Notes: generated by a model from the letters alone, not told the origin. Shown: positions 1 to 5,654, counted from the stretch's first letter. The stretch is DNA of 8,582 nucleotides from Spirochaetota bacterium (GCA_963205035.1 CAUJII010000240.1:1-8582); one strand, 5' to 3'. A program made the numbers and translations.

Positions 1-78
1 GTGTTTATGCGGAAATGGCTGTCTGCGCATATCCTCTCCGAAGATATGAAATACATCCCCTCGCTCAAAGAGAAATAG
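1..78 (+). CDS. Bacteriohemerythrin, C-terminal end (partial)
   Basis: The frame open from base 1 ends at a TAG at 76-78 and encodes 25 residues, VFMRKWLSAHILSEDMKYIP followed by SLKEK. The pattern F-x-x-x-W-L-x-x-H-I-x-x-x-D-x-x-Y is the last helix of hemerythrin-like proteins. The His and Asp of HILSED (HxxxxD) are the last two ligands of the di-iron, oxygen-binding site. Members bind oxygen reversibly and are linked to oxygen storage, sensing or delivery; which role applies here cannot be told from the tail. The rest of the gene lies before the window. Its end overlaps the 3' end of the converging acyltransferase gene by 14 bases, leaving no room for a separate terminator. The call rests on this short motif only. 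Confidence 0.8.
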   Translation: MFMRKWLSAHILSEDMKYIPSLKEK

Positions 79-1219
79 GTTTCTTTCGCATGGCCCGCGC
101 GAAGATGAGGAGCGGCAGCAACAACAGAAGAGAATAGAAGAGCGAGAGGAGTTTTTCGTCGAGCGGCACGGCAGTTAGCGCTGCAAAGACAAACTGCTTA
201 AGACTGAAATTTGGTGCGGCTTTCCACACTGCAACCGTCTTGCCGATGAGAACACTGAGCACATAGAGAAAAAGAGGATTGATACCCATGTCGGCAAACG
301 GGCGCAGCACGCGGTGCGCCACCCATTGCGGATGGGAATTTAGACCGCGCAAACAGAACAGCAAGAAGACTCCCACCGCACCGGTCACGCCGACATAAGA
401 CAGAGTCCAGAGATGCTTGTTGACCGGCTCCAGCGTTCGCAGTAGAAATCCCACAAGAGCAAGCAGAATGGCGAATGTAAAAAAGCTCCGCTTACCCTGC
501 GGCCACAGCGTATCAAAACGAAACGCCACCGCGCCGAGAAGAAATGAAAGCAACGCTCCCAAGGTACCAACCAAACCCTCGGGATCAAACGTAACTCCGT
601 GCACTTTGTAAAGCATCGAAGACGGCAGAATACTCATGTCGACAAAGCGCGCAAAATTATTCTTTAATTCAAAACTCCGCCCGAAACTTTCGGGACCAAA
701 TTGCACGAGTGGCACGCGCATGATGCATTCGTATATCAGCGCGACAGCGAGAATAACTATCAACAGCGAACGCCAAGAGCGTGCAGAATAAAGCAGAATA
801 CCGCCGAGAAGAACACAAAGCGCGATGCGTTGCAGGACACCGAAGACACGTACCGTGTGCCACGAAAATTCTGTTCCCGGCAAAAGACCAAACGGCCACG
901 CATTCAAAAAAACTCCCACAAGAAAAAGAAAAGTGCTGCGGCGCAGAAGCGTCGCAAAAAAGCGAGACATTGTAGGGGGAGTAATACCCCTTGTGAGAGT
1001 CTCTGGGATGCGGCTGAGTTTGAGTTCTGCGGCAAAACCCGCGACAAAAAGAAAAAGTGGAAAGACGATGTCCGCACCAGAAAAACCATGCCAGTCGGCG
1101 TGGCGCAGAACAGCGAACATGTGGTTCCAGTCCCCCGGATTATTGACGATGATCATCAAAGCAATCGTCAACCCGCGCAACACGTCGAGAGCGTAATGCC
1201 GTTCGTGATGCGCTTGCAT
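65..1219 (-). CDS. YeiB/DUF5009-like multi-pass membrane acyltransferase
   Basis: A 384-residue integral membrane protein. The N-terminus (residues 8-62) carries the signature of the DUF5009/DUF1624 group, which includes the lysosomal enzyme HGSNAT: LDVLRGLTIALMIIVNNPG, then HADWHGFSGADIVFPLFLFVAG. His40 aligns with the region of the active-site histidine in HGSNAT, which moves acetyl groups across a membrane to a glucosamine end. The rest is about ten hydrophobic segments with short loops and ends with a basic tail (RAMRKKPISL), as expected for an inner-membrane protein. The acceptor is unknown; a cell-envelope sugar is a reasonable guess. It starts 6 bases after the mnmA stop codon, with a weak GAGCGG ribosome-binding site, so it is probably the last gene of the rhodanese-mnmA operon. 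There is no visible functional link to thiolation. Confidence 0.85.
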   Translation of the reverse strand: MQAHHERHYALDVLRGLTIALMIIVNNPGDWNHMFAVLRHADWHGFSGADIVFPLFLFVAGFAAELKLSRIPETLTRGITPPTMSRFFATLLRRSTFLFLVGVFLNAWPFGLLPGTEFSWHTVRVFGVLQRIALCVLLGGILLYSARSWRSLLIVILAVALIYECIMRVPLVQFGPESFGRSFELKNNFARFVDMSILPSSMLYKVHGVTFDPEGLVGTLGALLSFLLGAVAFRFDTLWPQGKRSFFTFAILLALVGFLLRTLEPVNKHLWTLSYVGVTGAVGVFLLFCLRGLNSHPQWVAHRVLRPFADMGINPLFLYVLSVLIGKTVAVWKAAPNFSLKQFVFAALTAVPLDEKLLSLFYSLLLLLPLLIFARAMRKKPISL

Positions 1220-1225
1220 CGCCGC

Positions 1226-2398
1226 TCAGAGCCGCAGTTGTATCTTACCGCCCGCTAGAATGTAGCCGCGCTCCGTGTCGTACAAGACGCCCGCTTGACC
1301 GGGAGTCACCGCCCATGCGGGGAGGTCGAGCTCGACGCGTAAGAGCGGGGACTCAGCGCTTTCCATCGCGTACGCGGTGGCCGCGAGCGGCTTGCCGTTG
1401 TATCGGATTTGTACGTTGCAGCGTGCTCCGTTTTTCCACAGAGCATCTTCGGCGGCAAGCCCTTGAAACACGGCGTCGCGCAAGTAAAAGGTCTTCCGTT
1501 CGAGCTGTGCGCGGCTTCCCAAAATGACATCGCCCGTCGGGAGTATTTCGAGAACGAACATCGGTGCGCCCGTTGCCACTCCGAGCCCTTTGCGCTGGCC
1601 GATTGTTAATCCCACGGAACCTTCGTGCTTGCCCAAAATTGTGCCCAAGCTATCGCGGAAATATCCCGGCCGCATCGATGCGCCTTGGCGTTTCAGAAAC
1701 GCTCTATGGTCGTCGTCGGGAATGAAACAAATTTCTTGCGAGTCGGGCTTGCGCGCAACGGGGATATGGTTTTCCTCTGCGATACGCCGCGCGTCTTCTT
1801 TGATCATTTTTGCCAGAGGGAAAATCGTCCGCGCGAGCGATTCTTGAGACATACCATAGAGGTAATAGCTCTGGTCTTTTTTCGTATCGATCGCCGGCGC
1901 AACCGCCCAGCGGCCATTCTCCAAGCGCACGATGTCGGCGTAGTGCCCCGTCGCGATTTTATCGAACCCGAGCGCCGTGGCTTTTTCGTAGAACTCACCG
2001 AATTTTATGTATGTGTTGCAATGCACGCACGGGTTGGGAGTAAGCCCGTTCTGGTAGTCGGTGATGAAGGGATCGATGACGCTCTCTTTGAAATCGGCCT
2101 CCATCTTGAGCGCATAAAACAGGATGCCCATGTTGCGCGCGCTACGCTCTGCGTCCGCCATGTCTTCCGGAGAACAGCACGAAGTGATCTTTTTCTTTTT
2201 TGCCGTGCCCTCTGCCGGCGTTTCACATTCGGATGGATATTCCCAAAAGCGCATATTGGCACCGGTGACTTCATGCCCCGCCTGTTTCAAAAGAAACGCC
2301 GATACGGCGGAATCTACGCCGCCCGACATGGCACACAAAATGCGCAGCTTTTGCACGAGAGGTGCAGCGGTCGCCTTTTCTAAAATACTTGCTTCCAT
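1226..2398 (-). CDS. mnmA: tRNA-specific 2-thiouridylase MnmA, three-cysteine type
   Basis: This 390-residue enzyme activates U34 of Lys, Glu and Gln tRNAs with ATP and replaces the C2 oxygen with sulfur. The PP-loop SGGVDS lies at residues 25-30. ATGHYAD is at 149-155, KDQSYYLYGM at 174-183 and GQRKGLG further on; the C-terminal third is the usual beta-barrel domain. Cysteines are Cys124 and Cys127 in NPCVHCN, and Cys224 in SQEICF. Many proteobacterial MnmA proteins have Asp in place of the first Cys (DxxC); the CxxC + C form, as in Thermus, is the class reported to need an iron-sulfur cluster. The extra N-terminal stretch of about 16 residues is accepted because ATG 2396-2398 directly follows the rhodanese TAA (2399-2401), which suggests translational coupling. 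No Shine-Dalgarno sequence is visible. Family identity is near certain; the cluster is inferred. Confidence 0.97.
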   Translation of the reverse strand: MEASILEKATAAPLVQKLRILCAMSGGVDSAVSAFLLKQAGHEVTGANMRFWEYPSECETPAEGTAKKKKITSCCSPEDMADAERSARNMGILFYALKMEADFKESVIDPFITDYQNGLTPNPCVHCNTYIKFGEFYEKATALGFDKIATGHYADIVRLENGRWAVAPAIDTKKDQSYYLYGMSQESLARTIFPLAKMIKEDARRIAEENHIPVARKPDSQEICFIPDDDHRAFLKRQGASMRPGYFRDSLGTILGKHEGSVGLTIGQRKGLGVATGAPMFVLEILPTGDVILGSRAQLERKTFYLRDAVFQGLAAEDALWKNGARCNVQIRYNGKPLAATAYAMESAESPLLRVELDLPAWAVTPGQAGVLYDTERGYILAGGKIQLRL

Positions 2399-2719
2399 TT
2401 AATAGCGCGCCATTGTCGTGTCGATAAGCGTCGCCCACGCTTCGATTCCGCCCATAAGATTCCTTACGTCCTTATACCCCTTCTCAACCAAGAAGCAAAC
2501 CGCTTGTTGCGAACGAGCGCCATGGTGACAAAAAATAACGAGCGGCGTTTCACGGTCGAGCTCCGTAAACCGCACCGGTAAGAGATGCAGCGGTATGTGG
2601 ACGGCATTCTTAAGGCGACAAATATCGAGTTCGTTGTCTCTACGCACATCGACCAGCGTAATCTGCGCGCCTGAATCTAATTGAGTCTTGAGTTCGTCGA
2701 CAGTAATCTCTTCAATCAT
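2399..2719 (-). CDS. Single-domain rhodanese (GlpE-like sulfurtransferase)
   Basis: A 106-residue single rhodanese domain, the usual size for GlpE/PspE-type proteins, with no signal peptide and so cytoplasmic. TLVDVRRDNEL (21-31) is the CH2A-like motif. The active-site loop is CHHGARS, with catalytic Cys64 positioned to carry a persulfide. NLMGGIEAW near the end is the classic C-terminal motif. A six-residue loop after the Cys is the sulfur-accepting form rather than the phosphatase form. The gene abuts mnmA without a single spacer base, so supplying or relaying sulfur to MnmA is the obvious proposal. The start ATG (2717-2719) lies inside the last codons of the upstream orphan, and a TGAGG is only one base away from it. 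TATTAT on the minus strand at 2734-2729 could be a -10 box, which would make a very short leader. Family confident; partner inferred. Confidence 0.93.
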   Translation of the reverse strand: MIEEITVDELKTQLDSGAQITLVDVRRDNELDICRLKNAVHIPLHLLPVRFTELDRETPLVIFCHHGARSQQAVCFLVEKGYKDVRNLMGGIEAWATLIDTTMARY

Positions 2720-3368
2720 ACCTCAGGCATAATATACACGTTTTTCTTGTTTTCGTGATTAAAAAATTGGGGAATCCGGTGTTCATCGATCGGGAGCCGC
2801 CGCGCTTTTGCGCAGCCTCCGGCCAGCCCCATCGTTCCTCTGGCGGGAAGCTCAGGAAGGTGTAGTTCCTGACCGAGGGTATCGAGAATTCATTCACGGC
2901 GGTGACGGCTATGGAAATCCAGCGCTTGATGCCTCGCCAGAAGATCATTTCTCGCGTGATTTGGACTCTCGGTTGCTTGCTATGGAATTCCGCAGCAAAG
3001 TGCCGCAAATAGAGCTTGAGAGCCAAGCGGATAAACGCCGAGACCGTAATCCCCAACCGCATCGCCGCCATCCGTACCAGGAGAACATCTTCGCCATAAA
3101 AGCACACCATGTGCCGGTGCAAATCGCCAACTTTGCACTCTGTGCTGTTAGTCTTGGCCATGTTCGTGAACGCCGCGCGCATGCGGAGAGACGAGCGTTC
3201 GGCCAGCTCGAATACGCAAAGACGCGTAATAGTTGAAAATGTGGTACGATGCGCTTTCGCGGTCGCACGGATGCGCTGCCACAGCGGCTGCGGCAGTCGT
3301 ACTTCCCATACGTCAGTTATGGGGGTTGGTTTGCCTTCAAGGAAGGCGGGTTGTTTTGTGCATTTCAT
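2712..3368 (-). CDS. Orphan protein with two ribbon-helix-helix-like segments
   Basis: I do not recognise the 218-residue product as a named family. Two segments have the strand-helix-turn-helix rhythm of ribbon-helix-helix DNA-binding domains. The first is near residues 20-56 (VWEVRLPQPLWQRI, then STITRLCVFELAER). The second is near 85-125 (HRHMVCFYGED, then AAMRLGITVSAFIRLALKLY); its IT-S-FIR-A-Y pattern is the better match. The tail contains FPPEERWGWP near 170-180, then about 35 unstructured basic residues. The ATG at 3366-3368 has a good ribosome-binding site (AGAGG, six bases upstream). Its last codons overlap the rhodanese start by 8 bases. Upstream lie A-rich tracts on the minus strand and an FGE-like gene remnant. 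It may be a small DNA-binding regulator of nearby genes. Existence as a protein is likely but not certain; function is open. Confidence 0.55.
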   Translation of the reverse strand: MKCTKQPAFLEGKPTPITDVWEVRLPQPLWQRIRATAKAHRTTFSTITRLCVFELAERSSLRMRAAFTNMAKTNSTECKVGDLHRHMVCFYGEDVLLVRMAAMRLGITVSAFIRLALKLYLRHFAAEFHSKQPRVQITREMIFWRGIKRWISIAVTAVNEFSIPSVRNYTFLSFPPEERWGWPEAAQKRGGSRSMNTGFPNFLITKTRKTCILCLRYD

Positions 3369-3412
3369 ATTGGGCCTCTATATATTAAATACCCGGAAAG
3401 TGCGTTTTTTTC

Positions 3413-3542
3413 TCACGATTTTTGCGTTTTTTTTTGGGGATTGGTCGCGGAGCTGCGGATTTCCATAGCTGTGTGCCGATGGCGGTCGCTGGCAGTATCA
3501 AACCAGCTACCACCACGAATCATCCGGTTAGTCGTACCAATA
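3413..3542 (-). pseudogene. C-terminal remnant of an SUMF1/FGE-like gene
   Basis: The minus-strand frame read from 3538 down to a TGA at 3415-3413 gives 41 residues beginning GTTNRMIRGGSWFDTA. This matches the conserved R-V-x-R-G-G-S-W block of formylglycine-generating-enzyme-like proteins and resembles DTNRVSRGGGWNNIATT in the intact lipoprotein at 3875-4900. After about 30 residues the resemblance fades into a lysine-rich tail translated from A-tracts, so the usual GFRPVR ending is lost. On the other side the frame meets a stop codon inside the MITE-like element that starts at 3543. No further FGE block is visible beyond that element. It is read as a dead gene fragment, cut by or left beside a mobile element. 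The match is short but falls on the most diagnostic motif of the family. Confidence 0.55.
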
Positions 3543-3710
3543 GAGGTTGTCTAATAAGTCGCTCACTGCGACGAGTCTTCGAGTCTCCGTCTTCGGAGTG
3601 TTCTTGCGCCTGGCTTCGATACAAAAATGCCAATTTTATTGGCATTTTCACTCAGTCACCGGCGCAAAAATGTATCGAAGTGAGCGAAATCGAGCCAATT
3701 AGACAGCCTC
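3543..3710. mobile_element. MITE-like 168-bp element with terminal inverted repeats
   Basis: The ends are gaggttgtctaat (3543-3555) and attagacagcctc (3698-3710), inverted copies of each other at 12 of 13 positions, the exception being able to form G-U in RNA. Nested inside are tcgctcac (3559-3566) with gtgagcga (3680-3687), cttcgataca (3614-3623) with tgtatcgaag (3671-3680), and small hairpins at 3585-3598 and 3624-3648. There is no open frame of note. Short length, terminal inverted repeats and no transposase are the marks of a MITE or a decayed insertion sequence; TGTCTAAT-type ends are common among insertion sequences. I see no clear target-site duplication, so the exact borders could be off by a few bases. 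Confidence 0.6.
3624..3648. repeat. Perfect 11-bp stem with 3-base loop inside the MITE-like element
   Basis: Arms aaaatgccaat and attggcatttt flank a ttt loop. Read on the plus strand the hairpin ends in a run of four T, and on the minus strand it also ends in TTTT. It could act as a weak bidirectional terminator or simply as the apex of the element's folded form. Confidence 0.6.
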
Positions 3711-3845
3711 GTTTACGATAAGTGATCACATAAATAGGAGCAAATTCGTTCGATTATCGTGCTGCCTGCCCCACAATGGCCCTAAAACACTTTTTCAAAA
3801 AATTTTTATCAAGGATCTCCGCCAGCCGTCGGCTGGGCAACGCCC
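3711..3845. other. Intergenic stretch with no gene recognised
   Basis: Between the MITE-like element and the long palindrome I see no credible gene. It contains an odd-length palindrome at 3822-3836 (ccagccg, t, cggctgg) and an AT-rich tract at 3791-3809. The plus-strand frame opening at 3776 runs through the palindrome and then antisense to the lipoprotein gene, so it is not taken as a gene. The GC stem followed at some distance by A/T runs might help end lipoprotein transcription, but it is not a clean intrinsic terminator. Confidence 0.5.
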
Positions 3846-3883
3846 CGACCGTAGAGACGCAGCATGCTGCGTCTCTACGGTCG
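3846..3883. repeat. 38-bp perfect palindrome overlapping the lipoprotein stop codon
   Basis: The left arm cgaccgtagagacgcagca is followed directly by its exact reverse complement, centred between 3864 and 3865, with no loop. The sequence at 3875-3877 is the TAG stop codon of the lipoprotein gene, and the last two codons (Arg, Pro) also lie within the palindrome. Similar GTAGAGACGC...GCGTCTCTAC palindromes are, to my recollection, dispersed repeats in several bacterial phyla. It is thus likely a multicopy element lodged at a gene end; it could also fold in RNA and act as a terminator or 3' stabiliser. Confidence 0.85.
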
Positions 3884-4900
3884 TCGCACTGGGCGGAACC
3901 CGATGTCGTTAAACGTGATCCACGGGAGGTTGCTGTTGCTGCGGAATGCCACCCGCAAGGTGGTTGCGATGTTGTTCCAGCCACCACCACGACTTACCCG
4001 ATTAGTATCGCTCGTCGGGCCTTTACTATCGGCATCGGTATAGGGTGTGGTTGTCGTATAGGTGCCATTCCAATCCCAAACCCATTCCCAGACATTCCCG
4101 CTCATGTCGAATATGCCAAGTGCGTTGGCAGTCTTGCCACCGACTGCATTAGTCTTGGAGCCCGAATTCGCCGTGTACCAAGCAACAAGGCCTGTCGCTG
4201 CGGTATCGTTATAGTCGCCCGTAGCGCCGCTTGCATAATCTCCCGGTTGAAAAGTTGAACCGTCTATATACCGCGCCGCGTATTCCCACTCGGCTTCGGT
4301 GGGCAAGCGGTAGCCATTCGCAAACCAATTGACGAATGGGTTGTCTTCTTGGCCCGGTGTATTGTCGGCGCTATTCGTTGCGTTTAACGGATTCACCCCC
4401 GTACTGCCCAAGTTTCGCATTGGCGTGGCGAAACCACTATCCAAATAGTATACCGGCGTCAGCCCCTGCTTCTCTGATGCAGCATTGCACCACACAATCG
4501 CATCACGCCAGCTAATGGTCGTCACCGGGTGTTGGTCGGTCTGCGACCCATTGTCACCCTGAACACCGGGGTTGGCAAACGCATAACCGTTGCTTTCCCC
4601 CCATGTCTTCACGGTCAGCCAATCACCGTATTGAACCTCATACTTCGCCATGGCAAAGGCGGTGATCGAAGCAACGGTGTGTTCAGGTATCGACGAACCG
4701 CCAACGGCGGTTGAACCCATCAGAAAACCCGTCGTGTTGGCGGGTACGCTGATCATTGTCAAAATATCGGCGGTGGTCGTGGCATTAGATGCCGTCGCAG
4801 TACCTTCTTTCTTTTCTTCTTCCCAAAATCTACCCCATGACTGGCACGAGATGATGCTCAATAGCAGCGTTGTCGAGACTATGTATGCCCATCGCCTCAT
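3875..4900 (-). CDS. SUMF1/FGE-like lipoprotein (formylglycine-generating enzyme fold)
   Basis: A 341-residue protein with a lipoprotein signal: MRR, a hydrophobic stretch, and a lipobox ending IIS-Cys19. A charged, Ala/Thr-rich linker follows to about residue 45. The FGE-sulfatase (C-type-lectin-like) domain fills 50-341: HPVTTISWRDAIVWCN (124-139), YRLPTEAEWEYAAR (197-210), LGIFDMSGNVWEWVWDW (261-277), RVSRGGGW (301-308) and GFRPVR (334-339). True FGE oxidises a sulfatase cysteine using its own cysteine pair near the C-terminus. Here that stretch reads LRVAFRSNS without cysteine, and Cys138 is the only Cys in the domain, so a binding or structural role at the cell surface is more likely than formylglycine formation. 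The ATG at 4900 has no ribosome-binding site but four 8-bp repeats directly before it. The stop lies inside a long palindrome. Confidence 0.9.
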   Translation of the reverse strand: MRRWAYIVSTTLLLSIISCQSWGRFWEEEKKEGTATASNATTTADILTMISVPANTTGFLMGSTAVGGSSIPEHTVASITAFAMAKYEVQYGDWLTVKTWGESNGYAFANPGVQGDNGSQTDQHPVTTISWRDAIVWCNAASEKQGLTPVYYLDSGFATPMRNLGSTGVNPLNATNSADNTPGQEDNPFVNWFANGYRLPTEAEWEYAARYIDGSTFQPGDYASGATGDYNDTAATGLVAWYTANSGSKTNAVGGKTANALGIFDMSGNVWEWVWDWNGTYTTTTPYTDADSKGPTSDTNRVSRGGGWNNIATTLRVAFRSNSNLPWITFNDIGFRPVRRP

Positions 4901-4932
4901 GGCGTGGTGGCGTGGTGGCGTGGTGGCGTGGT
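4901..4932. repeat. Tandem repeat, four perfect 8-bp units, abutting the lipoprotein start codon
   Basis: The plus strand reads ggcgtggt four times without a mismatch; in the direction of the lipoprotein gene it is ACCACGCC x4 and then ATG. The repeat fills the place where a Shine-Dalgarno sequence should be. Units of 8 bases are prone to gain or loss by slippage, and each change shifts any upstream reading frame, or the spacing to a promoter, by 8. Confidence 0.95.
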
Positions 4933-5021
4933 GTTTATCATGGCGGCACGTGAATCGAAAGGGCCAATCTGTAAAGAAAATTCTATTTTTTTGAATCTGC
5001 CATCATTAATTCGAGAAAAAC

Positions 5022-5050
5022 TTGACGATACATTGTTTGATATGTATTAT
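5022..5050 (+). promoter_or_regulatory. Promoter of hicAB
   Basis: TTGACG at 5022-5027 and TATTAT at 5045-5050 are separated by exactly 17 bases, each one mismatch from the sigma-70 consensus. Transcription would begin at about 5055-5057, that is, at the GTG start codon of hicA. Confidence 0.75.
5028..5047. promoter_or_regulatory. Palindromic operator candidate for HicB autorepression
   Basis: Inverted arms atacat (5028-5033) and atgtat (5042-5047) are separated by 8 bases and span the -35/-10 spacer, running into the -10 box. HicB proteins with a C-terminal helix-turn-helix are known to repress their own operon by binding such palindromes. The placement fits, but binding is inferred. Confidence 0.5.
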
Positions 5051-5055
5051 CCCCG

Positions 5056-5235
5056 GTGTCCGGCAAAGAATTGGTGAAACGGCTCAAAGCGCAAGGTTGG
5101 GTCGTGCAACGAGTTACCGGCTCACATAATATTATGAAACGGGGTAACGAAACGATTTCAGTACCAGTGCATTCGAATAACGATATGCCAACAGGTACAC
5201 TCCAAAAATTAATGAAGCAAGGCGGTCTAAAATGA
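5056..5235 (+). CDS. hicA: HicA toxin (mRNA interferase)
   Basis: A 59-residue double-stranded-RNA-binding-fold toxin that cleaves mRNA when free of HicB. The sequence begins (GTG) MSGKELVKRLKAQGW and contains VTGSH with catalytic His24, then ISVPVHSNNDMPTGTLQKLM, all typical of HicA, at the usual family length. The start is the GTG at 5056: the in-frame TGA at 5038 rules out anything longer, and HicA proteins commonly begin M-S-G-K-E-L. No Shine-Dalgarno sequence is present, and the promoter places the transcript start at the GTG itself, so the message looks leaderless. The gene overlaps hicB by four bases (ATGA), the usual coupling in toxin-first hicAB operons. His24 is intact, so the toxin appears functional. 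Confidence 0.95.
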   Translation: MSGKELVKRLKAQGWVVQRVTGSHNIMKRGNETISVPVHSNNDMPTGTLQKLMKQGGLK

Positions 5236-5654
5236 TAACATATCCTGCTAGAATAACCTATTCTAAGAAAGATAAGGCTTTTGATGTTGAATTTCCTGAT
5301 CTAAAGGGTTGTCTTACTTATGGCGAGACTTTAGAAAAGGCTCTTGCCTATGCCAAGGACGCTTTGAACGGTTATTTGGAATCTATTGATTTGCGGGCTT
5401 TGGATATTCCGACACCATCGCGGTTAAGCGGAAAAAATATCTACCAAATTGCACCTGACACCAGCGTCGGTTTTGCGATTTGGCTCAAAATGGCTCGGAA
5501 AAAGAAGCATTTGACACAAAAGCAGATTGCAGGTATGCTTCAAATCCCGTACCAAAACTATCAAAATTTTGAGAACCCGCGAAAGGCAAACCCGACTTTG
5601 AAGAATCTGGTGAAGATACAGAATGTCCTGCAACAAAAAGTACTGGTAGGTTAG
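5232..5654 (+). CDS. hicB: HicB antitoxin with C-terminal helix-turn-helix
   Basis: A 140-residue antitoxin. The N-terminal half (about 1-60) is the partial RNase-H-like HicB domain: YPARITYSKKDKAFDVEFPD, then a GCLTYGETLEKALAYAKDAL helix, which covers the HicA active site. The C-terminal half (about 82-137) is a Cro/C1-type helix-turn-helix (LTQKQIAGMLQIPYQNYQNF), used for DNA binding and operon repression. The start overlaps the hicA stop, with an AAGGCGG ribosome-binding site about six bases upstream, the clearest one in the window. Translation of hicB may therefore exceed that of the SD-less hicA, as needed for an antitoxin. Both hic genes look AT-richer than their flanks, a hint of acquisition by transfer. 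Confidence 0.95.
   Translation: MITYPARITYSKKDKAFDVEFPDLKGCLTYGETLEKALAYAKDALNGYLESIDLRALDIPTPSRLSGKNIYQIAPDTSVGFAIWLKMARKKKHLTQKQIAGMLQIPYQNYQNFENPRKANPTLKNLVKIQNVLQQKVLVG

Noticed and set aside
701..1258. A 185-codon plus-strand open frame rich in Lys and Arg
   Set aside because: It is the complement of the hydrophobic membrane acyltransferase gene; Lys/Arg runs are what a hydrophobic gene gives in an opposite frame.
1625..2383. A 252-codon plus-strand open frame
   Set aside because: It is entirely antisense to mnmA, which carries all family motifs; the frame has arginine-rich, low-quality sequence typical of a shadow frame.
3543..3710. A tRNA or riboswitch in the structured intergenic region
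   Set aside because: No cloverleaf, T-loop GTTCGA-type motif or CCA end is seen, and the terminal inverted repeats point to a mobile element instead.
3776..4258. A 160-codon plus-strand open frame through the palindrome
   Set aside because: Most of it is antisense to the FGE-like lipoprotein, whose motifs are unmistakable; the first 30 codons lie over repeat sequence and show no family.
4901..4932. CRISPR or iteron interpretation of the tandem repeats
   Set aside because: The units are 8 bp with no spacers, only four copies, and no cas or replication gene is nearby; a simple tandem repeat explains them.
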